A stretch of 64,000 nucleotides of DNA. It comes from Arcicella lustrica. Lineage in GTDB: Bacteria > Bacteroidota > Bacteroidia > Cytophagales > Spirosomataceae. This document shows, piece after piece, positions 1 to 7,805 of this stretch. The number at the start of each line of letters is the position of its first letter. Within the stretch, counting starts at the first letter, position 1. The notes under the pieces are model-generated. The model saw only the letters and a program-made list of their open reading frames with translations. It was not told where the DNA came from and made no database searches. The stretch lies in assembly GCF_034930985.1 (NCBI RefSeq), contig NZ_JAYGIM010000009.1:186001-250000 (forward strand). Direction: 5' to 3'. The translations under genes were made by a program, and so were the position numbers.

Positions 1-258
1 AGCCATTATTACTCCAATGCTTTTAATAATTTGTGGTCTGTCTGGGATTTCGTATAAACCTGCCCAACTTTCCAACAAATTCCTATCCAAATAAAAATCA
101 GCAATTGATTGAATAGATTTTCTGGTATTTTCTAGTGTAAACCAATTGTTTTGATGCGAAGCCCTATCTGCCCATTCCTCAATTACTGATTGATTGTCTT
201 CGTTTTTTAGAAAATCTCCTAAGTTTACGAATGCGTCAATTCTTGCTTGTAAATCCAT
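1..258 (-). CDS. Acyl-CoA reductase (LuxC-like), N-terminal part, cut by window start
   Basis: Reading the minus strand from the ATG at 258 gives 86 residues, starting MDLQARIDAFVNLGDFLKN, before the window ends. The sequence resembles the N-terminus of the LuxC-like acyl-CoA reductases of Bacteroidota, which reduce fatty acyl-CoA or acyl-ACP to aldehydes with NADPH. The catalytic domain lies outside the window, so the call rests on N-terminal similarity and on the divergent ferredoxin gene next door, a pairing I remember from this phylum. A minus-strand TAAATTTG box at 275-282 sits about 17 bases before the start and could be its -7 promoter element, giving a very short leader. No signal peptide is seen. 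Confidence 0.65.
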   Translation of the reverse strand, partial: MDLQARIDAFVNLGDFLKNEDNQSVIEEWADRASHQNNWFTLENTRKSIQSIADFYLDRNLLESWAGLYEIPDRPQIIKSIGVIMA

Positions 259-274
259 TTTTTGTAATTTTTTA

Positions 275-358
275 CAAATTTACAGAAATCCTTTGAAATA
301 TTTTTTTTCAATAGTCTTTAAACTTTATAGGCTATTCAAGGTTTAACTGTTAATTTTG
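275..358. promoter_or_regulatory. Divergent promoter region between acyl-CoA reductase and ferredoxin
   Basis: The region carries two matches to the Bacteroidota -7 box TAnnTTTG pointing in opposite directions: TAAATTTG on the minus strand (275-282) toward the reductase and TAATTTTG on the plus strand (351-358) toward the ferredoxin at 449. I found no convincing -33 TTTG at 19-21 bases for either, so both are tentative. Confidence 0.35.
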
Positions 359-448
359 TGAATGATTTAAGGAAATTCAATGTTTTGGATTCTAACAGAG
401 GTATTAAATCAATTTTAAGAAAGCATATACAATTAAAAAGAAGTTTTT

Positions 449-796
449 ATGGCAATTATCATAACCGAAGAATGCATCAATTGCGGTGCTTGCGAGCCAG
501 AATGCCCTAATACAGCAATTTATGAAGGTGGTGTTGAATGGACTTGGGCTGGAGGAACCAAATTAGTGGACGTTGAGTTAGAAGACGGTTCTGTTATTGG
601 AGGGAAAGACCCAATGACACCCATTTCAGATGAATTTTATTACATCGTTTCAGATAAATGTACTGAATGTATGGGCTTCCATGAAGAGCCTCAATGTGCT
701 GCTGTTTGTCCAGTAGATTGTTGCGTTCCTGATCCAGACCATGAAGAAGACGAAGAAACACTTTATGCGAAAAAGGCATGGTTACACGCTGAATAG
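449..796 (+). CDS. 4Fe-4S dicluster ferredoxin
   Basis: A 115-residue small cytoplasmic electron carrier. The first cluster motif has cysteines at residues 9, 12, 15 and 19 followed by proline. A second group of cysteines (motif beginning CTECMGF, then CAAVCPVDCC) spans about residues 70-93 and has the long insertion typical of 7-8Fe ferredoxins. The acidic tail is usual for ferredoxins. The gene stands alone, divergent from the acyl-CoA reductase, and could supply electrons to a redox enzyme, but its partner is not shown by the sequence. A clear terminator follows at 816-853. The ATG start is preceded by an A-rich stretch, as usual here. Confidence 0.9.
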   Translation: MAIIITEECINCGACEPECPNTAIYEGGVEWTWAGGTKLVDVELEDGSVIGGKDPMTPISDEFYYIVSDKCTECMGFHEEPQCAAVCPVDCCVPDPDHEEDEETLYAKKAWLHAE

Positions 797-815
797 TTAA
801 TTTTTCAATCATTTC

Positions 816-853
816 AAAGCCCTGATTTAGTAATAAGTCAGGGCTTTTTTATT
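816..853 (+). terminator. Rho-independent terminator after ferredoxin
   Basis: AAAGCCCTGA pairs with TCAGGGCTTT across a 12-base loop and is followed by a run of T. It ends the ferredoxin transcript. The rest of the gap up to 1125 is AT-rich and holds only the candidate porin promoter. Confidence 0.85.
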
Positions 854-1047
854 GGAAAAATTATATTTTTTCTGGATATTTTACTTTAAGAATATTTGGT
901 TTTTGGTCGATATTTCAGAATATGTTAAAAATGAACTTGTTGATTAAAAATATTGACTTTATTTTGAGATATATGGTTTAAATTATGCCTGTTTTGTACT
1001 ATTTTTTGAAAAAAAGCCCAAAATAGGTTAAAAATTTGCACATAAAA

Positions 1048-1079
1048 TTTGGAATAGTAAATATTACCTATAATATTTG
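1048..1079 (+). promoter_or_regulatory. Candidate promoter for porin/amt
   Basis: TTTG at 1048-1051 is followed after 19 bases by TAATATTTG (1071-1079), close to the Bacteroidota pattern TTTG-N19-TAnnTTTG but with one extra base in the -7 box. The start codon lies 47 bases downstream. Confidence 0.4.
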
Positions 1080-1125
1080 CAATGTAATCAAGCATTAATA
1101 TTTAAACATTCAACCAAAGATTATT

Positions 1126-2253
1126 ATGAAAAAAACCTTAATCACGTTATTTTCTTTGTTTTTAGCAGTTCCTGCATTTTCTCAAGATAAGGAGGAAGAC
1201 AAAGGTAAGTTTACTTTCTCTGGGTACATTGATTCTTACTACTTAGCAAACTTCAATAACCCTAGAGATATGAAAAACACAGGTGCATCTGGAACAGCTA
1301 GAGCATTTGATCAAAAAACTGGATTTTCATTGGGTCTTGTTCAAACTAAAATTGGATATGCAACAGCTAAGTCTGATGTAGTTGTTGACTTGGCATTCGG
1401 TCCAAACGCTGACTTAGGTAACTACGGTAACGCATTGGGTCCATTAGGAAATGGTTCTTCTTTAGTTATCAAACAAGCTTATTTCAACTGGAAGGCTACA
1501 GATAAATTAACATTGACTGCTGGTCAGTTTGGTACACACATCGGTTATGAAGTAATTGATGCTCCAGTAAACTATCACTACTCACTTTCAAACTTGTTCA
1601 ACAATGGTCCATTCTACCATGTTGGTGTTAAGGCAGCTTACGCAGTATCTGATAAATTTGCTTTAATGGGCGGTATTGTAAATGGTGTTGACCAACTTTA
1701 CAGCAACAACGAGAAACCAGGTTTAATTGCTCAAGTATTTGTTCAACCTGTTAGTGGATGGAACGTATATGTAAACGGAATCACTGCAAACCGTAATACT
1801 AAAGATGCAACTACTGGTACTACAGATGCTGGAACATACAATTTGTTAGATTTGTCAACTACTTATCAAGTAACTGAGAAATTCTTATTAGGTTTAAACG
1901 CAGCAACTGGTAAGCAAAACTACGCTGCTGGTGATGGCAAAACTTGGGGAGGATTTGCAGTATATCCAAAATATGATTTTACAAGTACATTCAGCTTAGG
2001 TGCTAGATATGAATCTTTCTCTAACACAAATGCTGTTACTGGTCTTGTAATAACAAATACAGATGGTTCTAAAACAGGTGTAACAGTAAATTCATTCACT
2101 ATCACTCCATCTTTCACTGTAGCTGACGGACATTTGTTATTGAAACCAGAATTCAGAGTTGATTCTTTCGACAAAAACTTCTTCGTAGATGGTGATGGTA
2201 AAGATACTAAATCTCAATCTACCTTTACTTGGGCAATGATTTATAAGTTTTAA
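1126..2253 (+). CDS. Outer-membrane beta-barrel porin (BBP2/OmpL-like)
   Basis: A 375-residue secreted protein. The signal peptide MKKTLITLFSLFLAVPAFSQ is cut after AFSQ. The mature part alternates aromatic and glycine-rich strands and ends in the sequence WAMIYKF, whose terminal phenylalanine is the usual signature for outer-membrane barrel insertion. Features such as GYIDSYYLANF, the KIGY-type strand and the motif around AGQFGTHIGYEVID match the beta-barrel porin-2 family. It probably lets small solutes cross the outer membrane. It is followed 97 bases later by the ammonium transporter in the same orientation, so it may serve nitrogen uptake; that link is inferred from position alone. Confidence 0.8.
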   Translation: MKKTLITLFSLFLAVPAFSQDKEEDKGKFTFSGYIDSYYLANFNNPRDMKNTGASGTARAFDQKTGFSLGLVQTKIGYATAKSDVVVDLAFGPNADLGNYGNALGPLGNGSSLVIKQAYFNWKATDKLTLTAGQFGTHIGYEVIDAPVNYHYSLSNLFNNGPFYHVGVKAAYAVSDKFALMGGIVNGVDQLYSNNEKPGLIAQVFVQPVSGWNVYVNGITANRNTKDATTGTTDAGTYNLLDLSTTYQVTEKFLLGLNAATGKQNYAAGDGKTWGGFAVYPKYDFTSTFSLGARYESFSNTNAVTGLVITNTDGSKTGVTVNSFTITPSFTVADGHLLLKPEFRVDSFDKNFFVDGDGKDTKSQSTFTWAMIYKF

Positions 2254-2350
2254 TGATAATTTTACTCATAGTCAGCTATATCGTAGCTGATTATGAGTAG
2301 TTTAGTTTCTGTAAACAATTCCATAATAAACCCCTAAAACACTAATCACA

Positions 2351-3688
2351 ATGACACAAAAACCAACATTTATTCCAATTCTTATTTTGCTTATTATCGC
2401 TATTGCAGCGGCTTTTGTTCCTGCTCCGGGTGCTGCAGTAACAGAAGGCATTGATACAGGTGATACTGCTTGGATGCTAGTATCTTCTGGTTTAGTATTA
2501 TTAATGACACCAGGTTTGGCTTACTTCTACGGAGGTATGGTTAACCACAAAAACGTAATTTCAACGATGTTGCAATCTTTCATTGCAATGGGTGTTATTA
2601 CTGTAATCTGGGTAGTATTTGGTTTCAGTTTAGCTTTCGGTGATACTATCGGTGGTTTTGTTGGTAACCCAACTACTTTCTTCATGTTCCAAGGAGTATT
2701 TGATGGTAAGCCTTGGCCATTAGCAGCTACAATTCCATTTGCATTGTTTGCATTTTTCCAAATGAAATTCGCTGTAATTACACCAGCGCTTATTTCTGGT
2801 GCTTTAGCAGAACGTATTAACTTCCGTGCATTTGTATTGTTTATGGTGCTTTTCTGTGTAGTAGTTTATGCTCCATTAGCACACTGGACTTGGCATCCAG
2901 AAGGTTGGTTGTTCAAATATGGTGTTCTTGACTTCGCTGGTGGTACTGTTGTACACATGAGTGCTGGTTGGGCTGCTTTAGCTGGTGCATTATACTTGAA
3001 ACGTCGTAAATCACATGTTGAAGCGAACATTCTTCCTCCAGCAAATATTCCTTACGTATTATTAGGTACTGGTTTACTTTGGTTCGGTTGGTTTGGTTTC
3101 AATGCTGGTTCAGCAGTAGGTGCTAGTCCATTAGCAGTATCAGCTTTCGCAACTACTCACGTAGCGGCAGCTTCTGCAGGTCTTTCTTGGATTTTATTTG
3201 ATGTAACTCGTGGTCGTAAAGTATCTGCTTTAGGTTTCAGCATTGGTGCGGTTGTAGGTTTAGTAGCTATTACTCCTGCTTCTGGTTTTGTTTCTGTAAC
3301 AGCAGCTATTACTATCGGTACTATTGCAGCGATTATTTCAAACATTGCAGCACACTGGAGAGCAAACTCTAAATTAGATGATACTCTAGATGTATTCCCT
3401 TGCCATGGTGTAGGTGGTATGGTAGGTATGGTAATGACAGGTTTGTTTGCTTCTAAAGCTGTTAACGGAGCTGTAGTTGATACTGAACAAGGTTTGTTTA
3501 TTACTGGAGACCCTGCTTTATTTATCAAGCACTTAGTAGCTCTTGTAGTTGTTTCAGCTTTCGCATTTGGTCTTTCATATTTCTTATTATTCATTACAGA
3601 TAAAATTATTCCATTACGTGTAACTGAAGAAGAAGAAAGAGTTGGTTTAGATATTTCTCAACACGATGAATTCATTGCTGAAGCATAA
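2351..3688 (+). CDS. amt: Ammonium transporter (Amt family)
   Basis: A 445-residue inner-membrane channel of the Amt/MEP/Rh family, normally a trimer, that moves ammonium into the cytoplasm. An N-terminal hydrophobic segment precedes about eleven membrane helices. Family motifs are visible: FYGGMVNHKN near residue 60, DFAGGTVVHMSAGW around residue 200 with the first pore histidine, and CHGVGGMVGM near residue 352 with the second pore histidine. Length is normal. No glnK (PII) gene follows, although amt is often paired with one; the porin gene lies upstream instead. Terminator hairpins start 15 bases after the stop codon. Confidence 0.95.
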   Translation: MTQKPTFIPILILLIIAIAAAFVPAPGAAVTEGIDTGDTAWMLVSSGLVLLMTPGLAYFYGGMVNHKNVISTMLQSFIAMGVITVIWVVFGFSLAFGDTIGGFVGNPTTFFMFQGVFDGKPWPLAATIPFALFAFFQMKFAVITPALISGALAERINFRAFVLFMVLFCVVVYAPLAHWTWHPEGWLFKYGVLDFAGGTVVHMSAGWAALAGALYLKRRKSHVEANILPPANIPYVLLGTGLLWFGWFGFNAGSAVGASPLAVSAFATTHVAAASAGLSWILFDVTRGRKVSALGFSIGAVVGLVAITPASGFVSVTAAITIGTIAAIISNIAAHWRANSKLDDTLDVFPCHGVGGMVGMVMTGLFASKAVNGAVVDTEQGLFITGDPALFIKHLVALVVVSAFAFGLSYFLLFITDKIIPLRVTEEEERVGLDISQHDEFIAEA

Positions 3689-3702
3689 AATATTAAAACT
3701 TT

Positions 3703-3735
3703 ACCACAAGTAATGGTTCTTGTGGTTTTGTTTCA
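3703..3735 (+). terminator. Terminator after amt
   Basis: ACCACAAG (3703-3710) pairs with CTTGTGGT (3719-3726), followed by TTTGTTT. The same stem sequence recurs at 3867-3890. Confidence 0.65.
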
Positions 3736-3739
3736 GAAG

Positions 3740-3772
3740 GAAAGTTGTCTGCTTATGGCGGGCAACTTTTTA
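3740..3772 (+). terminator. Second hairpin with T tract after amt
   Basis: AAAGTTGTC pairs with GGCAACTTT, with one G-T wobble, around a 10-12 base loop, then TTTATATTTT. It is probably a backup terminator. Confidence 0.5.
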
Positions 3773-3855
3773 TATTTTATAGGGTACCATATTATTTCTT
3801 ATCCCAATTTTTTATTAGCAACAATTCGCTAACGGCTTTTGTAAGAAATATTCAA

Positions 3856-3899
3856 TATCTTTGTGAACCACAAGTTTGGTTTCTTGTGGTTTTGTTTTG
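3856..3899 (+). promoter_or_regulatory. TATCTTTG promoter-like box followed at once by a terminator-like hairpin
   Basis: TATCTTTG at 3856-3863 is a perfect TAnnTTTG -7 box. It is followed directly by ACCACAAG and CTTGTGGT (stem 3867-3890) and TTTGTTTTG. The stem is identical to the amt terminator stem. A transcript starting here would end almost at once unless read through; it may be a duplicated junction from integration of the neighbouring island. Confidence 0.35.
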
Positions 3900-3906
3900 T
3901 TATAAG

Positions 3907-3938
3907 AAAGCCCTCAGATAATATTTGAGGGCTTTTTA
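3907..3938 (+). terminator. Rho-independent terminator before the integrase-like fragment
   Basis: AGCCCTCA pairs with TGAGGGCT and is followed by a T run. No intact gene ends just before it, so it may belong to a lost gene. Confidence 0.7.
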
Positions 3939-3958
3939 CTCTTTAATAGCCCTAAAAA

Positions 3959-4168
3959 ATGGCAATGGCAGTAAAATGGCACTTAGATTTACAAAAAATG
4001 ATTGAGGATGATAACCCAGAAAAGAAAAGTCACCTATTAGTACCACCATCATTAGTGAAATCCAGCGGAAAATCTAGATGGTACATCAAATTTTGGGCTT
4101 ACAATATGGATACTAAGGAAAAAAGTAGAGTCCGTATAAAAGCAAATTTCTCCCAACAGAACGGATAA
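3959..4168 (+). pseudogene. Probable remnant of a tyrosine integrase N-terminus, or orphan small protein
   Basis: A 69-residue open frame. The segment around SGKSRWYIKFWAYN resembles the N-terminal arm-binding part of Bacteroidota phage-type integrases, which often read like a ..WYI.F......K.R.R strand pattern. No core-binding or catalytic (R..HxxR..Y) domain follows, because the frame stops at 4168. It marks the left edge of a set of phage-like genes, which supports an integrase origin. An independent small protein is possible; similarity is by eye and weak. An alternative ATG lies two codons downstream at 3965. Confidence 0.35.
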
Positions 4169-4171
4169 CAG

Positions 4172-4201
4172 AAAAAAAAATCCTGCTGATATGGCAGGAT
4201 T
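4172..4201 (-). terminator. Minus-strand terminator of the HEPN gene
   Basis: Read on the minus strand, AATCCTGC (4201-4194) pairs with GCAGGATT (4186-4179) and is followed by nine T. The stem overlaps the stop codon at 4200-4202. Confidence 0.75.
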
Positions 4202-5222
4202 AAGCAGTTATTTTGGCAGTAGAATTATTGTATAACCAAAGATTTTTTATCCATTTTTCAAATTTGCCCTTCGGTCCAATAAATATTTGAGCTTCAGAAT
4301 TATTGTTAATTATTTTTATAAAAACCTCTCTCACAACGTCATCAGTCTTCGAGCTTACTATCAGAATTTCATTCGAAGTATATTTACCTAAATTCGCATG
4401 CACAAACCTTGAGCGTATATCATAACTTTTTTTCAATAATTCATATAAAGTTTTTTCTTCATCCCCACTCTTGTTTAGGTACTTGCACACTCTTTTTGCA
4501 ATAGATTCTGATACCATTTTATTATTGATTGTAAAAAGAGCCTCAAAAAATGACATATAGCTGAATATTTTATGTGGGACAAAGTTTGAAGACCTTGCAA
4601 TATTAAGAAATCTAAAGGCTACATCAATTCTATTTTCTTTAGTAAAATCAATATAATTAAATGAGTTAGGTTGACTTCTTATCCCTTCTTTAAAAACTTG
4701 ATTGAATATAACTTCCTTTTTATTTAAGAGTTCATATAGTTTTTTACGAAAGTAAAGTGCTTTTTTGATTTGATGTAAACTAAATTCTGTTTCTTTAAGC
4801 TCACCATTAGAATTATAAAATAAGTCCTGTGATATTGCTGAACTCAAATTTTGTAATTCTATTGATCCAGCCAAAATTAGATGTATGTTGACTGAACTAT
4901 CTTTTATAAACCAAAGAAAGTTACATATATTTTGGTACTCATTAAGATAACAATTGCAAACTTTTTCCATAAATAGTCTACTATCTTCACTAACTTCTTT
5001 CTCTTCAATTATATTAAACACTAAGTGATTATTTTGATATAAATTATTAGCAAAATAACTACCCATATGTATTTTAAATTGCTGCATATGTTCTTGTCCA
5101 AGAAAATTGGATATGTCTTGCACATTTTTTGATAATAATAATATTTTATCATTTAAAATACTCACATCATTAATAATTTTAAATCCATGAATGAGACAAT
5201 AAACTGTTATATGTGATTTCAT
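4200..5222 (-). CDS. Apea-like HEPN domain protein, probable defence or accessory gene
   Basis: A 340-residue soluble protein with no clear signal peptide. The C-terminal 140 residues look like an Apea-like HEPN domain: a helical stretch (FSYMSFFEALFTINN) is followed by YDIRSRFVHA, which supplies the R-x4-H ribonuclease-type motif of HEPN proteins. The N-terminal 190 residues are not recognised. HEPN proteins act in RNA cleavage, phage defence or toxin-antitoxin pairs; none of these roles is proven here. The gene lies 18 bases downstream of the glycosyltransferase in the same direction and may be the last gene of the island operon. Codon use is more AT-rich than in the housekeeping genes. Confidence 0.55.
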   Translation of the reverse strand: MKSHITVYCLIHGFKIINDVSILNDKILLLSKNVQDISNFLGQEHMQQFKIHMGSYFANNLYQNNHLVFNIIEEKEVSEDSRLFMEKVCNCYLNEYQNICNFLWFIKDSSVNIHLILAGSIELQNLSSAISQDLFYNSNGELKETEFSLHQIKKALYFRKKLYELLNKKEVIFNQVFKEGIRSQPNSFNYIDFTKENRIDVAFRFLNIARSSNFVPHKIFSYMSFFEALFTINNKMVSESIAKRVCKYLNKSGDEEKTLYELLKKSYDIRSRFVHANLGKYTSNEILIVSSKTDDVVREVFIKIINNNSEAQIFIGPKGKFEKWIKNLWLYNNSTAKITA

Positions 5223-5239
5223 ATGGCATCAATTTTTGG

Positions 5240-5965
5240 TCAAAACGGCAATCTCAAGCTTTTCTGAAACTCATGAGCCTTGCCTTGATTTTTCCTCAAG
5301 GTAATAATTTCTTTGCCAAAAACTTTCTGTAAATACTCAAAATCTTTTTGCTCAGCTTCAATATTTCTAAACTCAGCTAGTCCCCCACGGTTTACAAACG
5401 TATCTTTCTGGGCAAAGTAAAAGCGTGTATCTTTCCAACCGCCTCGGTGGTGATGGGCGTTTAAGCACGAAATCCAATAATCCTCATTACAGATAATCTC
5501 AGGATTATACCAAAGCTTCGAACCTTTCAGAACCCCATGCGCACAACCAGTGAAGTACCCCGAGAGTTCGATAGGATTAAGAGAGTTAAAGGCAATCGGG
5601 TTTGGTGCCGAAGAGAAACCGAACAAAAAGAAGCCCGCATCCTTGCAAGCCTGTGCCGTCATCCTGATAATCTCCGAAGCCATTTCAGCATCCACCGCCG
5701 CTTCTTCACCTTTTTCTGTATAAACCCTCTGCATATTCGATATATCATCATCCAGCATAAACACATCGCCAAAATGCTTAATAATCCAATCACGTTTCAA
5801 CGCCAATCCTTTGATGGAATCAGGATGCGTCACCACTTCAATATCAGGATTACACGCACGGTAAAGTTTCGCTTGCGATTCCTCTACACACAAAATAGCA
5901 CCAGCTACAGCACTGGTGGTTCGCACACGGTCAAAACGTTTATGTGATGGTATCACTATTTTCAT
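5240..5965 (-). CDS. TET-associated-type glycosyltransferase (phage DNA-modification family)
   Basis: About 241 residues in a GT-A fold pattern: MKIVIPSHKR at the N-terminus, then the acidic LDDDIS metal/sugar-nucleotide motif at residues 71-76, then ICNEDYWISC and HHHRGG near the C-terminal third. This arrangement recalls the phage glycosyltransferases found beside TET/JBP oxygenases, which add sugars to hydroxymethylated bases. No TET gene is seen here. I chose the ATG at 5965 because it overlaps the TGA of the upstream ParB-like gene as ATGA (5965-5962), a usual coupling; an ATG two codons earlier (5971) is also possible. A decayed copy of its 3' end lies at 8548-8695. Confidence 0.55.
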   Translation of the reverse strand: MKIVIPSHKRFDRVRTTSAVAGAILCVEESQAKLYRACNPDIEVVTHPDSIKGLALKRDWIIKHFGDVFMLDDDISNMQRVYTEKGEEAAVDAEMASEIIRMTAQACKDAGFFLFGFSSAPNPIAFNSLNPIELSGYFTGCAHGVLKGSKLWYNPEIICNEDYWISCLNAHHHRGGWKDTRFYFAQKDTFVNRGGLAEFRNIEAEQKDFEYLQKVFGKEIITLRKNQGKAHEFQKSLRLPF

Positions 5966-6576
5966 TTCCATCTTTCTATCACATTTTTAGCGTCCAACAC
6001 ATGCGTAACCCCAAGGTTACTACTCTTGTAGCACTTCATTCTATCAATCCCCAATTTCTCAGCCAAATGGTTTTCGTCGATTTCGTTTCTACACACTATC
6101 ACAAACGACGTATATTTCTCCGACATCTTCTGTACAATCGGCATTTCGGGTTCATCTTTCAGTATGGCTTCTTTGTTGTGTATTTTATCTAGTTCGTCTA
6201 AATTCAAACCATATTCGTCTAATTCCACCACACTCGCAAAGTGCTCCGCCAATAGCTCACCCACAAAATCACCCTTCAAAGCGTTAGAAATAATATTATA
6301 TTCCTTATACTCCTGTTCCGTAAGTTTTCGATTGGGTTTGCGTACATCTGCCAGCTCATCGCCAAAGCCACTAGCCATTTTAACAGACTGTCGTTGGTGA
6401 CCAGCGATAATCATATTGTCGAAATCCAGTACAGGAATTTCCACATCGCCAAATTTTTGATAGGACTCTCTAAGCTTCTGCTTAGTCTTAGCATTCATCT
6501 TTCTAGGATTATGCTCAAAAGGAATCATGTCACGCCAAGCAATCTGCTCAACGTGCCACTCTAGGTGTTGGTTCAT
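5962..6576 (-). CDS. ParB/sulfiredoxin-fold domain protein, phage type
   Basis: A 204-residue protein with an N-terminal ParB-like domain: the strand-helix pattern IPFEHNPRKMN (residues 19-29) and the nucleotide-binding motif AGHQRQ (58-63). The C-terminal half, with its EYKEYNIISNALKGDF segment, is like phage-borne ParB-like proteins that sit beside DNA-modifying enzymes rather than chromosomal partition ParB. There is no helix-turn-helix partition domain and no parA. It is translationally coupled (ATGA) to the glycosyltransferase, so the two probably work together, perhaps by targeting DNA. A second copy of its first 17 codons exists at 7563-7611. Confidence 0.7.
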   Translation of the reverse strand: MNQHLEWHVEQIAWRDMIPFEHNPRKMNAKTKQKLRESYQKFGDVEIPVLDFDNMIIAGHQRQSVKMASGFGDELADVRKPNRKLTEQEYKEYNIISNALKGDFVGELLAEHFASVVELDEYGLNLDELDKIHNKEAILKDEPEMPIVQKMSEKYTSFVIVCRNEIDENHLAEKLGIDRMKCYKSSNLGVTHVLDAKNVIERWK

Positions 6577-6597
6577 AGGGGTAGTTAAATTAGATAA

Positions 6598-7491
6598 TTA
6601 AAACCTGCCAATGTTATATATGCGTATTTCACTAATTAGTTGTTCCTTGGTTAAAAAGATACTTTTATTATTAAGTTCTATTAGTATTTCATTCAACACT
6701 TCTTCGTTCTTTTCCCACCCTGAAATTGTTAATTCTTTATCTACTTTATTTATTACGTAGTCCTCAAACAATAAAAAATCTTCTCTATTAAGTATTGATT
6801 TACTTGAAAATAAATCAAAAGAACTAGCTTTAGTAATTGTTCGATTAAGAATTGAAGATTCAATTCTAGAAACTTTAGAGCTTAACTTGTCAATTTTATT
6901 GATGATATATTCATTTAAAGGAAGTTCAGTACTAGTTAACTTGCTTGGAGTAAGAGGAATTGTTCTTGAGAAGCTCTTCAAGAAAGGCGAATACTCATTA
7001 TTATCTATCGACTTTTTATATGTAGCTATTACTCTCTTCTTTAATTCAACTTTAAAAGATTCAATATTATAATGTCGAAGACTGGACTGGTAATTCAAGT
7101 GTTCAATTACACTTGTATCGAAAGAGTATCCTGTAGTTTCATCTTTAATTATGATTGTTGGTTTATCGAAAGCTAATCTCATCCCAAGTTCAAACATTAC
7201 ATTTGGGTTTTTAGAGCTAACATCACAAATTACAATATCGTTTGTATAAATGTTTGTAACAATTCTTTCATGAATAAGCCCAATTTCAATATTATCGCTC
7301 ACTAATTTAACTTCAAATTCTGTCTCAGAAAGTGAGTCCTTTATTATTTGTAAAACCTCCTTCCAATGCCCCATAGGATAATCAGAATGGTCAGCGATTG
7401 GCATAATAATACCACAGGTCTTTTTTGATAAAACTGGAGATACGTTTGCTTCCTTTTCTTTATTTGGCTCAATTGTAGATTGTTTTGACAT
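6598..7491 (-). CDS. Nucleoside deoxyribosyltransferase/TIR-like domain protein
   Basis: A 297-residue protein. Residues 25-160 carry the pattern of the deoxyribosyltransferase/TIR-like superfamily: CGIIMPIAD at the first strand, then DIVICDVSSKNPNVMFELG, where Asn95, Asn97 and Glu101 match the NPNVxxELG signature with its catalytic glutamate. Members cut glycosidic bonds of nucleotides or NAD and are common in anti-phage proteins. The C-terminal 140 residues are Ser/Lys-rich and helical, of unknown function. The gene lies between the intact ParB gene and a ParB remnant, as if inserted there. Defence by nucleotide depletion is an inference. Confidence 0.55.
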   Translation of the reverse strand: MSKQSTIEPNKEKEANVSPVLSKKTCGIIMPIADHSDYPMGHWKEVLQIIKDSLSETEFEVKLVSDNIEIGLIHERIVTNIYTNDIVICDVSSKNPNVMFELGMRLAFDKPTIIIKDETTGYSFDTSVIEHLNYQSSLRHYNIESFKVELKKRVIATYKKSIDNNEYSPFLKSFSRTIPLTPSKLTSTELPLNEYIINKIDKLSSKVSRIESSILNRTITKASSFDLFSSKSILNREDFLLFEDYVINKVDKELTISGWEKNEEVLNEILIELNNKSIFLTKEQLISEIRIYNIGRF

Positions 7492-7562
7492 AGTTATGTT
7501 GTTTAGTTATCTTAAAGATAAAATCTATACTTTCAATTTGACTCTATTTGATTCATTAATTA

Positions 7563-7611
7563 TATCACACCAAGCAATCTGCTCAATGTGCCCTTCTAGG
7601 TGTTGGTTCAT
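7563..7611 (-). pseudogene. Degenerate copy of the ParB-like gene 5' end
   Basis: From an ATG at 7611 the first 17 codons read MNQHLEGHIEQIAWCDI, against MNQHLEWHVEQIAWRDM in the intact ParB gene. The 12 bases upstream of both starts are also the same. About 52 of 57 bases match by eye. Homology then breaks off abruptly and the frame stops after 28 codons. It marks a recombination scar. Confidence 0.8.
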
Positions 7612-7628
7612 AGGGGTAGTATAATTTA

Positions 7629-7805
7629 TTATTTATGACAATAAAATGCTTTTATTATTTCTATAATGTAATAAATAGCAGCAATTGATGTTCCAATAAC
7701 TAACCATAATGTAAGTTTATTTAATCGCCTTGCATTTTCTAGGGCTTCATCTTGTAATTTAATTGTTTTGCTTTCTAACTCTTTAATTTTATCTTTTTTC
7801 TTCAT
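7629..7805 (-). CDS. Small single-span membrane protein
   Basis: A 58-residue frame on the minus strand, MKKKDKIKELESKTIKLQDE at its start, then a charged helix, then one hydrophobic segment (LTLWLVIGTSIAAIYYIIEI, about residues 31-50) and a short basic tail. The form (coiled helix plus one membrane span) recalls phage accessory or spanin/holin-like small proteins, but I recognise no family. Its ATG lies inside the 3' end of the winged-helix gene, overlapping it by 17 bases, which points to co-transcription and coupled translation. Confidence 0.55.
   Translation of the reverse strand: MKKKDKIKELESKTIKLQDEALENARRLNKLTLWLVIGTSIAAIYYIIEIIKAFYCHK

Noticed and set aside
5537..5947. Plus-strand open frame of 136 residues
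   Set aside because: It is antisense to the glycosyltransferase, with no family-like composition and no promoter.
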